Shown here: in pieces, positions 53,604-61,405 of the stretch | How positions within the stretch are numbered: the first letter of the stretch is position 1 | Layout of the letters: each line of letters starts with the position of its first letter | Assembly (NCBI RefSeq): GCF_014203895.1 | Contig: NZ_JACHJY010000001.1 | Coordinates: 186,001-250,000 of the forward strand | DNA from: Streptomyces nymphaeiformis | Lineage (GTDB): Bacteria > Actinomycetota > Actinomycetes > Streptomycetales > Streptomycetaceae | DNA: 64,000 bases | Direction of reading: 5' to 3' | Notes under the pieces: generated by a model | Told to the model about the DNA's origin: nothing | What the model saw: only the letters and a program-made list of their open reading frames with translations | Database searches by the model: none | Program-made: the position numbers and the translations under genes

Positions 53604-53652
53604 CGGTTAATGAGCGTTAACGTATGACGCCAAGGTTAACGACCGCTAACCG
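53604..53652. promoter_or_regulatory. Inverted-repeat operator before the leucine-type operon
   Basis: CGGTTAATGAGCGTTAACG (53604-53622) and GGTTAACGACCGCTAACCG (53634-53652) are inverted relative to each other with an 11-base spacer and share about 14 of 19 bases. They lie in the divergent gap between the carboxylase beta gene and the TetR gene, as expected for the TetR operator. Confidence 0.78.
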
Positions 53653-53672
53653 GGTTGTCTAGAATCGATTGC

Positions 53673-54260
53673 ATGACCACGAGCCCGACGCGGATCGACG
53701 CGCCGACCCGACGCGAGCAGATCCTCAAGGAAGCCGCCCGCCTCTTCGCCGAGCGCGGCTTCCACGGCGTCGGCGTGGACGAGATAGGGGCCGCCGTCGG
53801 CATCAGCGGCCCCGGCCTCTACCGCCACTTCCCCGGGAAGGACGCGATGCTCGCCGAGCTGCTCGTCGGCATCAGCGAGCGGCTGCTCGACGGGGGACGG
53901 CTGCGGGCCGAGGAGTCCGACGGGGACGCGCGCGCCCTGCTCGGCTCCCTCATCGACGGGCACATCGACTTCGCCCTCGACGACCGGCCGCTGATCACCC
54001 TCCACGACCGCGAGCTCGACCGGCTCAAGGACGAGGACCGCAAGCGGGTGCGGCAGCTCCAGCGGCAGTACGTCGAACTGTGGGTCGCGGTCGTCCGAGA
54101 GCTGTACCCCGACGCGGGGGAGTCGGAGTCCCGCACGGCCGTCCACGCCGTCTTCGGCCTCCTGAACTCCACCCCGCACCTGGCGGCGCTCGGCCGCCGG
54201 CCGATGGAGGACCTGCTGCGGCGCCTGGCGCACGGGGCGTTCGGCGCGCTGGGCGCGTAG
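53673..54260 (+). CDS. TetR-family repressor of the leucine-degradation operon
   Basis: A 195-residue TetR regulator with helix-turn-helix at residues 15-55 (RREQILKEAARLFAERGFHGVGVDEIGAAVGISGPGLYRHFPGK). The start is ATG 53673 (MTTSPTRID); an upstream TTG at 53655 is less likely. Divergent from the carboxylase operon with a double inverted repeat between, so it probably represses that operon until an acyl-CoA intermediate binds. Similar TetR genes accompany liu/acyl-CoA clusters in other bacteria; the effector is inferred, not seen. Confidence 0.9.
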   Translation: MTTSPTRIDAPTRREQILKEAARLFAERGFHGVGVDEIGAAVGISGPGLYRHFPGKDAMLAELLVGISERLLDGGRLRAEESDGDARALLGSLIDGHIDFALDDRPLITLHDRELDRLKDEDRKRVRQLQRQYVELWVAVVRELYPDAGESESRTAVHAVFGLLNSTPHLAALGRRPMEDLLRRLAHGAFGALGA

Positions 54261-54315
54261 TCCAGAGCTCGGAATAGTTGTCCCCGGGCTCCGGCGCTCC
54301 GTCAGAATGATCCCC

Positions 54316-55089
54316 ATGCCGATACTCAGCCGCCCCGCCCTCGTCGAGCACCTCGTCCGCACCCGGATCGCGGGAGACGTCGCCACCCCGCGCGACAACA
54401 ACCTCTCCCACTACCGCAAGCTCGCCAACGGCGACCGGCACTACTGGCTGGGCCTCGAACTCGGTGACCGCTGGACCGACGAGCAGGACGTGCTCGCCGT
54501 CATGGCCGAGCGGTGCGGGGTCGTCGACGACCCCGCCCACCGGGTCGGCCAGGACACCATCGACCCGGAACTCACCGTCGACGGCCTCGACCGGATGGCC
54601 GCCCGCCTCCGCAAGGCCGCCGCGGGCCGCGAGCGGGTCCTCTTCGCGACCGGGCACCCCGGCTCGCTCATCGACGTCCACAGCCGGGTCGCCGCCGCGC
54701 TGCGGGCCCAGGGCTGCGACATCGTGCGGATCCCCGGCGGGCTCGTCGCCGACGAGGGGTACGTCGTGCAGTTCGCCGACGTCGCCGTCTTCGAACGCGG
54801 CGCGAGCCTGTGGCACACGCACTCCCCGGAGCCGATGAACGCCATCCTCGACGCGCTCGGGGAGTCCGGCCGCCCGGACCTGGTGATCGCGGACCACGGG
54901 TGGGCGGGCCGCGCGGGCCAGCGGGGCATCGACTCCGTCGGCTACGCCGACTGCAACGACCCCGCCCTCTTCATCGGCGAGGCCGAGGGCACGGTGCAGG
55001 TCGCGATCCCCCTGGACGACCACGTCCTGGACCCGCGCTTCTACGAACCGCTGACGGAGTACACGCTGAACGCGGCGGGGCTCGCCTGA
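54316..55089 (+). CDS. Putative phosphatase of a Streptomyces-type family
   Basis: A 257-residue soluble protein. Sequence features include a DNNLSHYRKLANGDRHYWLGLELGDRW block near residue 25, ATGHPGSLIDVHSRVAAAL near 115 and the metal-type IADHGWAGRAGQRGIDSVGYADCNDPALF region near 195. Similar Streptomyces proteins are labelled phosphatase, but I cannot assign the catalytic residues. Start ATG 54316; an ATG at 54307 in frame is possible. It follows the TetR gene by 55 bases and is convergent with a cation transporter gene. Confidence 0.7.
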   Translation: MPILSRPALVEHLVRTRIAGDVATPRDNNLSHYRKLANGDRHYWLGLELGDRWTDEQDVLAVMAERCGVVDDPAHRVGQDTIDPELTVDGLDRMAARLRKAAAGRERVLFATGHPGSLIDVHSRVAAALRAQGCDIVRIPGGLVADEGYVVQFADVAVFERGASLWHTHSPEPMNAILDALGESGRPDLVIADHGWAGRAGQRGIDSVGYADCNDPALFIGEAEGTVQVAIPLDDHVLDPRFYEPLTEYTLNAAGLA

Positions 55090-55095
55090 GCCCCG

Positions 55096-56034
55096 TCAGG
55101 GGGCGGCCCGGCGCTGTTCCACCCCCGGCGTCGGGTCCAGGTACACCCGGCGGATCGACGGGAAGCGTTCCCTGAGCTGCGACTCCGCGTCCTCGCACGC
55201 CCATTCCACCTGCCCGGCCGACGCCACGTCGCGGAAGTCGATCTTCGCCGCGACCAGGACCTCGCCGGGGCCCTGGATCAGGGTGATCAGGTCGAGGACG
55301 TCGATGACGTGGGGGACGGAGAGGAGTTCCTCGCGGATCTCGGAGCGCATCGCGCGCGGTACCGGGCGGCCGACGAGGAGTTCGGCGTTGGAGCGGCCGA
55401 GCACCCAGGCCACGTACACGAGCAGGACGCCGATGAGGATCGACGCGACGCCGTCCCAGACGCCGGAGCCGGTGATCTGGCCGCCCAGGAGGCCGCCCGC
55501 CGCCAGCAGGAGGCCGACCAGGGCCGCCGAGTCCTCCATGACCACCGCCTTGACGATGGTGTCGGCGGTCAGCCGCAGGTAGCGCGCGAAGGGGGCCTTC
55601 ATGCGGTCCGCCTCCGCCCTGACCTGCCGCACTCCCGTGCGGAGCGAGAAGGCCTCCAGGACGAAGGCGATGCCGAGGACGACGTACGAGGCCGTCGGGT
55701 CGCCGAGCTCCTCGCCGTGGGTGAGCGTGTGGACGCCGTCGTAGACCGAGAAGACCGCGCCGCCCACGAAGGTGGCGACCGCCGCCAGCATCGCCCAGAC
55801 GTAGCGCTCGCCCGCGTATCCGACCGGGTGGTCCTCGTCGGCCGGCTTCCCGCTCCGCTTGAGGGCGGTGAGCAGCATCGCCTCGGTGACGGTGTCGGCG
55901 ACCGAGTGGGCGGCCTCCGAGAGCATGGCGCTGGAGCCGCTGACGATGCCCGCGACGGCCTTGGCGACGGCGATCCCGAGGTTCGCCGCCGCCGCCACGA
56001 TCACCGTGAAGGTGCTCTCTCCCTGTTCCGCCAT
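55096..56034 (-). CDS. Cation diffusion facilitator (CDF) family transporter
   Basis: A 312-residue metal/proton antiporter. Six transmembrane segments; the metal-binding HxxxD pattern on TM2 is AHSVADTVTE near residue 42, and TM5 carries the second acidic pair in LRLTADTIVKAVVMEDSAALVGL near 150-170. A cytoplasmic C-terminal domain follows (SVPHVIDVLDLITLIQGPGEVLVAAKIDF near 245). Likely metals Zn, Fe or Mn; not decidable. Start ATG 56034. It runs 19 bases after the thioesterase gene on the same strand. Confidence 0.87.
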   Translation of the reverse strand: MAEQGESTFTVIVAAAANLGIAVAKAVAGIVSGSSAMLSEAAHSVADTVTEAMLLTALKRSGKPADEDHPVGYAGERYVWAMLAAVATFVGGAVFSVYDGVHTLTHGEELGDPTASYVVLGIAFVLEAFSLRTGVRQVRAEADRMKAPFARYLRLTADTIVKAVVMEDSAALVGLLLAAGGLLGGQITGSGVWDGVASILIGVLLVYVAWVLGRSNAELLVGRPVPRAMRSEIREELLSVPHVIDVLDLITLIQGPGEVLVAAKIDFRDVASAGQVEWACEDAESQLRERFPSIRRVYLDPTPGVEQRRAAP

Positions 56035-56053
56035 GCCCGGACGGTATGTCCCG

Positions 56054-56929
56054 TCATCGGCGCGGGACGCGAACGACACCCTCCTGGATGACGGAGATCG
56101 CCAGGCGCCCGTCCTGCGTGTAGATCCGGGCCTGGCCGAGGCCGCGCCCGCCGGACGCGGTCGGCGACTCCTGGTCGTACAGGAGCCATTCGTCGGCCCG
56201 GAAGGGGCGGTGGAACCACATCGCGTGGTCCAGCGAGGCCCCCACGACGTCGCCGACGGCCCAGCCGCCCCGCCCGTGGGCGAGGAGCACCGAGTCGAGC
56301 AGCGTCATGTCGGAGACGTACGTGGCCAGGACGACGTGCAGGAGCGGGTCGTCGGCCAGCTTGCCGTTCGTGCGGAACCACACCTGGGAGCGCGGTTCGC
56401 GCGGTTCCCCGACCGAGCCCCACGGGGGCGTCTCCGCGTAGCGGAGGTCGACCGCGGCGCGCGCCTCGATGAGCCGGTCCGCGACCTCGCGGGGGAGGTG
56501 GCGCGGCAGCATCTCGGCCGGCGTCTCCAGCGAGTCCGGGTCCGGGGCGGGCGGCATCTCCACCTGGTGGTCGAGCCCTTCCTCGTACGTCTGGAAGGAC
56601 GCGGAGAGGTGGAAGATCGGCTGGCCGTGCTGGACGGCCACGACCCGGCGGGTGGTGAAGGAGCGGCCGTCGCGGATGCGGTCGACCGTGTAGACGATCG
56701 GCGCGCCGGGGTCGCCGGGGCGCAGGAAGTACGCGTGCAGGGAGTGTGCGAGGCGGTCCTCGGGCACGGTCCGGCCCGCCGCCACCAGCGCCTGGGCGGC
56801 CACCTGGCCGCCGAAGACGCGGGGGACGAGCGCGGACCGGGACTCGCCACGGAAGATGTCCCGCTCGATCCGCTCCAGGTCGAGCAGATCGAGCAGGTCG
56901 TCCAGTGCGTTGTTCAAGTGAGTTGCCAT
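56054..56929 (-). CDS. tesB: Acyl-CoA thioesterase II (TesB)
   Basis: A 291-residue double-hotdog thioesterase that hydrolyses acyl-CoA. Features: VFGGQVAAQALVAAG near residue 40, HAYFLRPGDPGAPIVYTVDRIRDGRSFTTRRVVA near 65-95, and the second hotdog with LLHVVLATYVSDMTLLDSVLL near 205, SLDHAMWFHRPFRADEWLLYDQESP near 235-255. The aspartate in SLDHAMWFHRP and a C-terminal glutamine (QEG) fit the catalytic network. Start ATG 56929. The tnpB element lies 5' of this gene. Confidence 0.93.
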   Translation of the reverse strand: MATHLNNALDDLLDLLDLERIERDIFRGESRSALVPRVFGGQVAAQALVAAGRTVPEDRLAHSLHAYFLRPGDPGAPIVYTVDRIRDGRSFTTRRVVAVQHGQPIFHLSASFQTYEEGLDHQVEMPPAPDPDSLETPAEMLPRHLPREVADRLIEARAAVDLRYAETPPWGSVGEPREPRSQVWFRTNGKLADDPLLHVVLATYVSDMTLLDSVLLAHGRGGWAVGDVVGASLDHAMWFHRPFRADEWLLYDQESPTASGGRGLGQARIYTQDGRLAISVIQEGVVRVPRR

Positions 56930-56984
56930 TCCTTTCGCTTCGGACGGGGCCGCGATGCGTCTCGGTGGCGATGTCTGCCGGTGT

Positions 56985-58274
56985 GCACATTCCCCTGATT
57001 GGGGAGGCGAGTCCAGGTACGATCGTGTGCGTGCAGTTGCGCTACGACTACCGTGTGTACCCGGATGCTTCCCGGTGTCGTGCACTGGCGAGGGCGTTCG
57101 GGTGCGCTCGCGTTGTGTGGAATGACTGTCTGCGTGACCGGAAGGAAGCACACGCGGCAGGGCTGCCGTATCCGAAGTCGGCGGACTTGTCTCGGCTGAG
57201 AATCACGCAGGCCAAGCGCACCGAGGGTCGTGCCTGGCTTGCCGATGTTTCGGCGGTCGTTCTGCAACAGGCCCTCCGGGACTTGGACATCGCCTACAAG
57301 ACCTTCTTCGACTTGATCAGGGGGAAACGCAAAGGCCCGAAGGTTGGGCCGCCCCGGTACAAGTCGAAGAAGGACAGTCGGCAGGCCATTCGCCTCAATG
57401 CCAATGCCTTCACTGCTTGCGACGGCGGCACGGTGTACGTGGCCAAGGTCGGCCGCATCAAGGTGAAGTGGTCGAGGCCCTTGCCCGCCGTGCCTACGTC
57501 CCTGACCGTCATCAGGGACTCCTCGGGGCGGTACTTCATGAGCTTTGTTGTGGATACCAGACCAGATCACCTCCCGGAGTCGGATACCGAAGTCGGCATC
57601 GATCTGGGGCTGACCACCTTCGCTGTCCTCTCTGACGGCACTCGCATCAGTTCTCCGAAGTTCTTGCGCCGGGCTGAGAAGAAGCTCAAGCGGTTGCACA
57701 AGGACCTGAGTCGGAAGGCGAAAGGGTCGAAGAATCGGGAGAAGGCCCGTATCAAGATCGCCCGTCAGCATGCTCGGGTGGCCGACCGCCGTCGGGATTG
57801 GCACCACAAGGCCTCCACGCAGATTATCCGCGACAACCAAGCGGTGTACGTGGAAGACCTCGCCGTGTCCGGTATCGCGCGCACCAGATTGGCCAAGTCC
57901 GTGCACGACGCCGGATGGTCGGCGTTTGTTCACATGCTGGAGTACAAGGCTGCCAAGTGCGGCCGGTACTTCGGGAAGATCGGCCGCTTCGAGCCGACTT
58001 CCCAGGTCTGTTCCACGTGCGGCGTCAAGGACGGCCCCAAGCCTCTGCATGTCCGTGAGTGGACGTGCAAAGCCTGTGGGGCCGTCCATGACCGCGACGA
58101 CAACGCTTCCAAGAACACCCTGGCCGCCGGGCGGGCGGACAGGCTAAACGCCTCGCTGAGCGCACGTAAGACCAGAAGGAAACTTCCGGCACGGCGCGAT
58201 GAAGCAGGAAGCCACCAAGGCGGTCGGGCGACCGCAGTGGGAATCCCCAGCCGTCAGGCTGGGGAGCGCGTCAA
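56985..58274 (+). mobile_element. IS200/IS605-type element with tnpB only
   Basis: The left end is near a CCCC-TGATT-GGGG hairpin at 56992-57004 (boundary about ±10 bases). The right end has a 9-bp hairpin TCCCCAGCC (58244-58252)/GGCTGGGGA (58257-58265) with loop GTCA and then TCAA at 58271-58274, the usual right-end cleavage motif of this family. There is no tnpA, so it moves only with help in trans. It is inserted at the very 3' end of an acyl-CoA dehydrogenase gene. Base composition is slightly lower in GC than the neighbours. Confidence 0.8.
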
Positions 58275-58296
58275 AGGCCCATCGACTTGGCGATGA
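57031..58296 (+). CDS. tnpB: TnpB, RNA-guided endonuclease of an IS605-type element
   Basis: About 421 residues, an OrfB/TnpB nuclease using an RNA guide (omega RNA) derived from the element's 3' end. RuvC-I GIDLGLTTFAVLSDG near residue 190 holds the first Asp; RuvC-II VYVEDLAVSG near 270 holds the Glu; the zinc ribbon CSTCG/CKACG (near 330-352) follows; RuvC-III is HDRDDNASKN with Asp. All catalytic residues are present, so it may be active. GTG 57031 is used as start. The reading frame runs past the element's right-end hairpin into 58296, and most likely overlaps the guide-RNA region. Confidence 0.92.
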   Translation: MQLRYDYRVYPDASRCRALARAFGCARVVWNDCLRDRKEAHAAGLPYPKSADLSRLRITQAKRTEGRAWLADVSAVVLQQALRDLDIAYKTFFDLIRGKRKGPKVGPPRYKSKKDSRQAIRLNANAFTACDGGTVYVAKVGRIKVKWSRPLPAVPTSLTVIRDSSGRYFMSFVVDTRPDHLPESDTEVGIDLGLTTFAVLSDGTRISSPKFLRRAEKKLKRLHKDLSRKAKGSKNREKARIKIARQHARVADRRRDWHHKASTQIIRDNQAVYVEDLAVSGIARTRLAKSVHDAGWSAFVHMLEYKAAKCGRYFGKIGRFEPTSQVCSTCGVKDGPKPLHVREWTCKACGAVHDRDDNASKNTLAAGRADRLNASLSARKTRRKLPARRDEAGSHQGGRATAVGIPSRQAGERVKGPSTWR

Positions 58297-59428
58297 TCGA
58301 CTTCATGATCTCGCTGGTGCCGCCGTAGATGCGGTTGACGCGGTTGTCGGCGTACAGGCGGGCGATCGGGTACTCGTTCATGTAGCCGTAGCCGCCGTGC
58401 AGCTGGAGGCAGCGGTCGATGACGCGGTGCGCGACCTCGGTGCAGAAGAGCTTGGCGGAGGCGGCCTCGGCCGGGGTCAGCTCGCCCGCGTCGAGGGCCT
58501 CCAGGGCGCGGTCGGCGACGGCCTCGGCGGCGTCGACCTCGGCCTGGCAGGCGGCCAGCTCGAACTTGGTGTTCTGGAAGGAGGCGACCGGCTTGCCGAA
58601 GACCGTGCGGTCCGTGACGTACTGCTGGGCGAAGCGGACGGCGGCCTTGGCCTGGGCGTAGGCGCCGAAGGCGATGCCCCAGCGCTCGGAGGCCAGGTTG
58701 TGGCCGAGGTAGGAGAAGCCCTTGCCCTCCTCGCCCAGCAGGTCCTCGACGGGGACCTTGACGTCGACGAACGCGAGCTCGGCGGTGTCGGAGGTGCGCA
58801 GGCCCAGCTTGTCCAGCTTGCGGCCGATGGAGTAGCCCTCGGACTTGGTGTCGACGGCGAAGAGGGAGATGCCGAAGCGGCGGTCCTCGGCCGACGGGGC
58901 GGAGGTGCGGGCGCAGACGATCACGCGGTCGGCGTGGACGCCACCGGTGATGAAGGTCTTGGCGCCGTTGAGGACGTAGTGCGTGCCGTCCTCGGAGAGC
59001 TTGGCGGTGGTCTTCATGCCCGCGACGTCGGAGCCGGTGCCCGGCTCGGTCATGGCGAGCGCCCACATCTCCTCGCCGGTGACGAACTTCGGCAGGAAGC
59101 GCTTCTTCTGCTCGTCGGTGGCGAGCATCTTGATGTACGGCAGGGCGAGCAGCACGTGGACGCCGGAGCCGCCGAACTGGACGCCCGCGCGCGAGGTCTC
59201 CTCGTACAGGACGGCCTCGAACTTGTGGGTGTCCAGGCCCGCGCCGCCGAACTCCTCGGGGACGTTGATGCCGAAGATGCCGAGCTCACCGAGCTTGTCG
59301 TAGAACTCGCGCGGCGCCTGGCCCGCGGCGAACCACTCGTCGTAGACGGGGACGACCTCGGCCTCGATGAAGGCGCGGATGGTCTCCCGGAACGCCTCGT
59401 GGTCCTCGTCGAATACGGTACGGCGCAC
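58271..59428 (-). CDS. Acyl-CoA dehydrogenase (second)
   Basis: A 385-residue flavoprotein. FAD motif AMTEPGTGSDVAGMKTTAKL near residue 128, FITGGVHADRVIV near 158, VPVEDLLGEEGKGFSYLGHNLASERWGIAFGAYAQ near 225-260 and the C-terminal LHGGYGYMNEYPIARLYADNRVNRIYGGTSEIMKSIIAKSMGL. The likely catalytic glutamate is in the YGGTSE loop. Start ATG 59428. Its last codon and its stop are read from the right end of the tnpB element (see 58271-58274), so the element lies at the extreme 3' end without disrupting the domain. Substrate unknown. Confidence 0.93.
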   Translation of the reverse strand: MRRTVFDEDHEAFRETIRAFIEAEVVPVYDEWFAAGQAPREFYDKLGELGIFGINVPEEFGGAGLDTHKFEAVLYEETSRAGVQFGGSGVHVLLALPYIKMLATDEQKKRFLPKFVTGEEMWALAMTEPGTGSDVAGMKTTAKLSEDGTHYVLNGAKTFITGGVHADRVIVCARTSAPSAEDRRFGISLFAVDTKSEGYSIGRKLDKLGLRTSDTAELAFVDVKVPVEDLLGEEGKGFSYLGHNLASERWGIAFGAYAQAKAAVRFAQQYVTDRTVFGKPVASFQNTKFELAACQAEVDAAEAVADRALEALDAGELTPAEAASAKLFCTEVAHRVIDRCLQLHGGYGYMNEYPIARLYADNRVNRIYGGTSEIMKSIIAKSMGL

Positions 59429-59504
59429 GGTGCGACTCCTCCGGGTGTGCGGGCCAGTTGTCTAAGCGCTTGCTCAGTCTGTCGTCTCCGAAGTTACCCA
59501 GCGG

Positions 59505-60620
59505 TCACCCACCCTGTCCAGACTCCTCGCCTGTGATCCAGGTCCGCTCCGCCGAGTCGTACGCGTACACCGGCCTTCCCTTCACCCCGCTCGTCCGGAA
59601 GGGCGCCCCCTCCTCGTCCCCGATCCGCACCGTGCCCCGCCGTCCCTCCGAGCTCCACTCCAGCTCCAGGTACCAGCGGCAGTCGCACCCCGCCGTCCGC
59701 GCCGAGACCAGCAGCTCCTCCGGCTCGGCGGCGGTGACCGCGTACGGGAAGGAGGCCGCCGGGAGCGTCCGGCCCTCCTCCCCGGAGGCGTCGTACCCGT
59801 CCAGCGCCCGTGCCACCGGCCGCGGCCGGTCCAGATCCACCGTGAAACGGCGCGGTGTCACCGCCCCGCCGCACCCCTCGTCCATCCGGTACCCCGCCCA
59901 TGGCAACGGCGTCCCCCGCTCCACCACGCGCACGTGCAGCCCCTGGAGCACCACCGCCGCCGCTCCCTTCCCCTGCACCGACACCCGCACCAGCGTCTCC
60001 CCGCCGTGCACGGCCCCCCGGGCCACCGCCCACCGCCGCGCGTCGGCCGCCACCGGCGGCGGACCGGGCCTCCGCTCCAGGAGGTACGTGTGCCCGCACC
60101 CGTTCTGCCAGATGTGCGAGGCGACGGTCCAGGTCAGCGGCGGAGGCGGGACCGGCGGGGCCTCCTGCTCCCGGGACTTCCCGGGGAGGAGTACGACTCC
60201 GAGCGTCACCGCCCCGGCGACCGCCAGCGCCCCGCCGACCAGGACCGACCGCCCCCACCGGCGGCGCCCCGGCCCGGACGGGAGGCGCGGCGGGGCGCCC
60301 CCGGCCGCGGGCTCCGGCGCCGGTGCGAGCTCGGGTTCCGGCACGGGTTCCGGCTCCGGCACCGGAGGGCGGCGGACGCCGTCCGCGCGGGTCCAGGCCA
60401 CCTCCAGGGCCCGCCGCTCCTCCTCGTCCGCCTCGCACAGCAGGGCGAGGCGGTCGACCACGGCGAAGTCCTCCGGGACGGTCGCGCCGGAGCAGTAGCG
60501 GTGGAGGGTCGACGCGCTGACGCTCAGGCGCCGGCCCAGCGCCTCGTAGCTCCTCCCGTCCCGGTCCTTCAGCGCGCGCACGAGCCGCGCGAACTCCTCG
60601 ACAGCGGCGTCCTTCGGCAT
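59505..60620 (-). CDS. Membrane-anchored XRE-type protein with extracellular domain
   Basis: A 371-residue protein combining an N-terminal HTH (SYEALGRRLSVSASTLHRYCSGATVPEDF, residues 23-50), a Pro/Glu spacer, one transmembrane segment (SVLVGGALAVAGAVTLGVVLL near 125-145) and an outer domain of about 210 residues with HIWQNGCGHTYLLERRPGPPP and GCGGAVTPRRFTVDL; four cysteines could form disulfides. DNA binding inside and sensing outside in one chain. Start ATG 60620 after GAGGGGGA. It is divergent from the secreted protein gene at 60784, a possible partner. Confidence 0.82.
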   Translation of the reverse strand: MPKDAAVEEFARLVRALKDRDGRSYEALGRRLSVSASTLHRYCSGATVPEDFAVVDRLALLCEADEEERRALEVAWTRADGVRRPPVPEPEPVPEPELAPAPEPAAGGAPPRLPSGPGRRRWGRSVLVGGALAVAGAVTLGVVLLPGKSREQEAPPVPPPPLTWTVASHIWQNGCGHTYLLERRPGPPPVAADARRWAVARGAVHGGETLVRVSVQGKGAAAVVLQGLHVRVVERGTPLPWAGYRMDEGCGGAVTPRRFTVDLDRPRPVARALDGYDASGEEGRTLPAASFPYAVTAAEPEELLVSARTAGCDCRWYLELEWSSEGRRGTVRIGDEEGAPFRTSGVKGRPVYAYDSAERTWITGEESGQGG

Positions 60621-60783
60621 TCCATCCCCCTCGGCCCTGCGTCCCACGCCTCACGTCCTTGCACGTCAGCGGGGGTGGAATGGTTCCGGGACGGGTGGAG
60701 GGCGCGTCGCCGTTGTCCGGGGCGGGCGGGGGCCCGACGCTGGTGGGGCACTGACCGAACGACCCGACGGGGGAACCACCACC

Positions 60784-61389
60784 ATGAACAAGCTCCGCAC
60801 CGCACTCGCCGCCACCGCCGCTGCGGCCCTGGGCCTCGCGGCCCTCGCCGCCGGCCCCGCGCAGGCCGCCGCGCAGCCCGCCTTCCTCTCCGCCGCCCAG
60901 ATGCCCGCGTCGTCGACGCCGTGGACCGCCACCCAGGTCTTCGCCGGCGTCCCGGAGAACGGCGGCGCCCTCTGCGCCCCGTACAAGATCCCGGCGCAGA
61001 ACTCCCGCTACCGCGAGTTCTCCACCGAGCTCGACACCAACGGCGTCCAGATCACCACCGTCGCCCGCACCGAGGCCGACGCGGCGAAGCTGGTCGACAC
61101 CCTCCGCAAGGCCCTCGCCGGCTGCGGCGCCCTCCTGGAGCAGCAGAACCCGGGCCTGCACGCCGTCAGCGCCTACCACGGCAAGATCGCCGTGGAGGAG
61201 GGCGCCTGGGTCTACAGCCTGGACACCGCCGACCCGCAGATCGGCAACACCGACATCCACCTGTTCTCAGTCGGCCGCGACGGCCGCACCGTCACCTTCG
61301 TCCGCTGGGGCCAGATGGGCGACCTGAAGGACGCCCCGCTGGCCGCGTTCCGCACGACGGCGAAGACGGCGGTGAACAAGCTCTGGTGA
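60784..61389 (+). CDS. Secreted protein of unknown function
   Basis: A 201-residue protein with a clear signal peptide (ALAATAAAALGLAALAAGPAQAAAQ, cleavage near residue 30). The mature part has FSTELDTNGVQITTVARTEADAAKLVDTLRKALAGC and FSVGRDGRTVTFVRWGQMG, a pattern of alternating strands and helices that recalls extracellular sensor domains of mycobacterial PknH, but identity is uncertain. Two cysteines may pair. Start ATG 60784. Divergent from the membrane-anchored XRE protein, and convergent with the PucR gene. Confidence 0.78.
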   Translation: MNKLRTALAATAAAALGLAALAAGPAQAAAQPAFLSAAQMPASSTPWTATQVFAGVPENGGALCAPYKIPAQNSRYREFSTELDTNGVQITTVARTEADAAKLVDTLRKALAGCGALLEQQNPGLHAVSAYHGKIAVEEGAWVYSLDTADPQIGNTDIHLFSVGRDGRTVTFVRWGQMGDLKDAPLAAFRTTAKTAVNKLW

Positions 61390-61405
61390 CGGGGGACCGC
61401 CCGGC

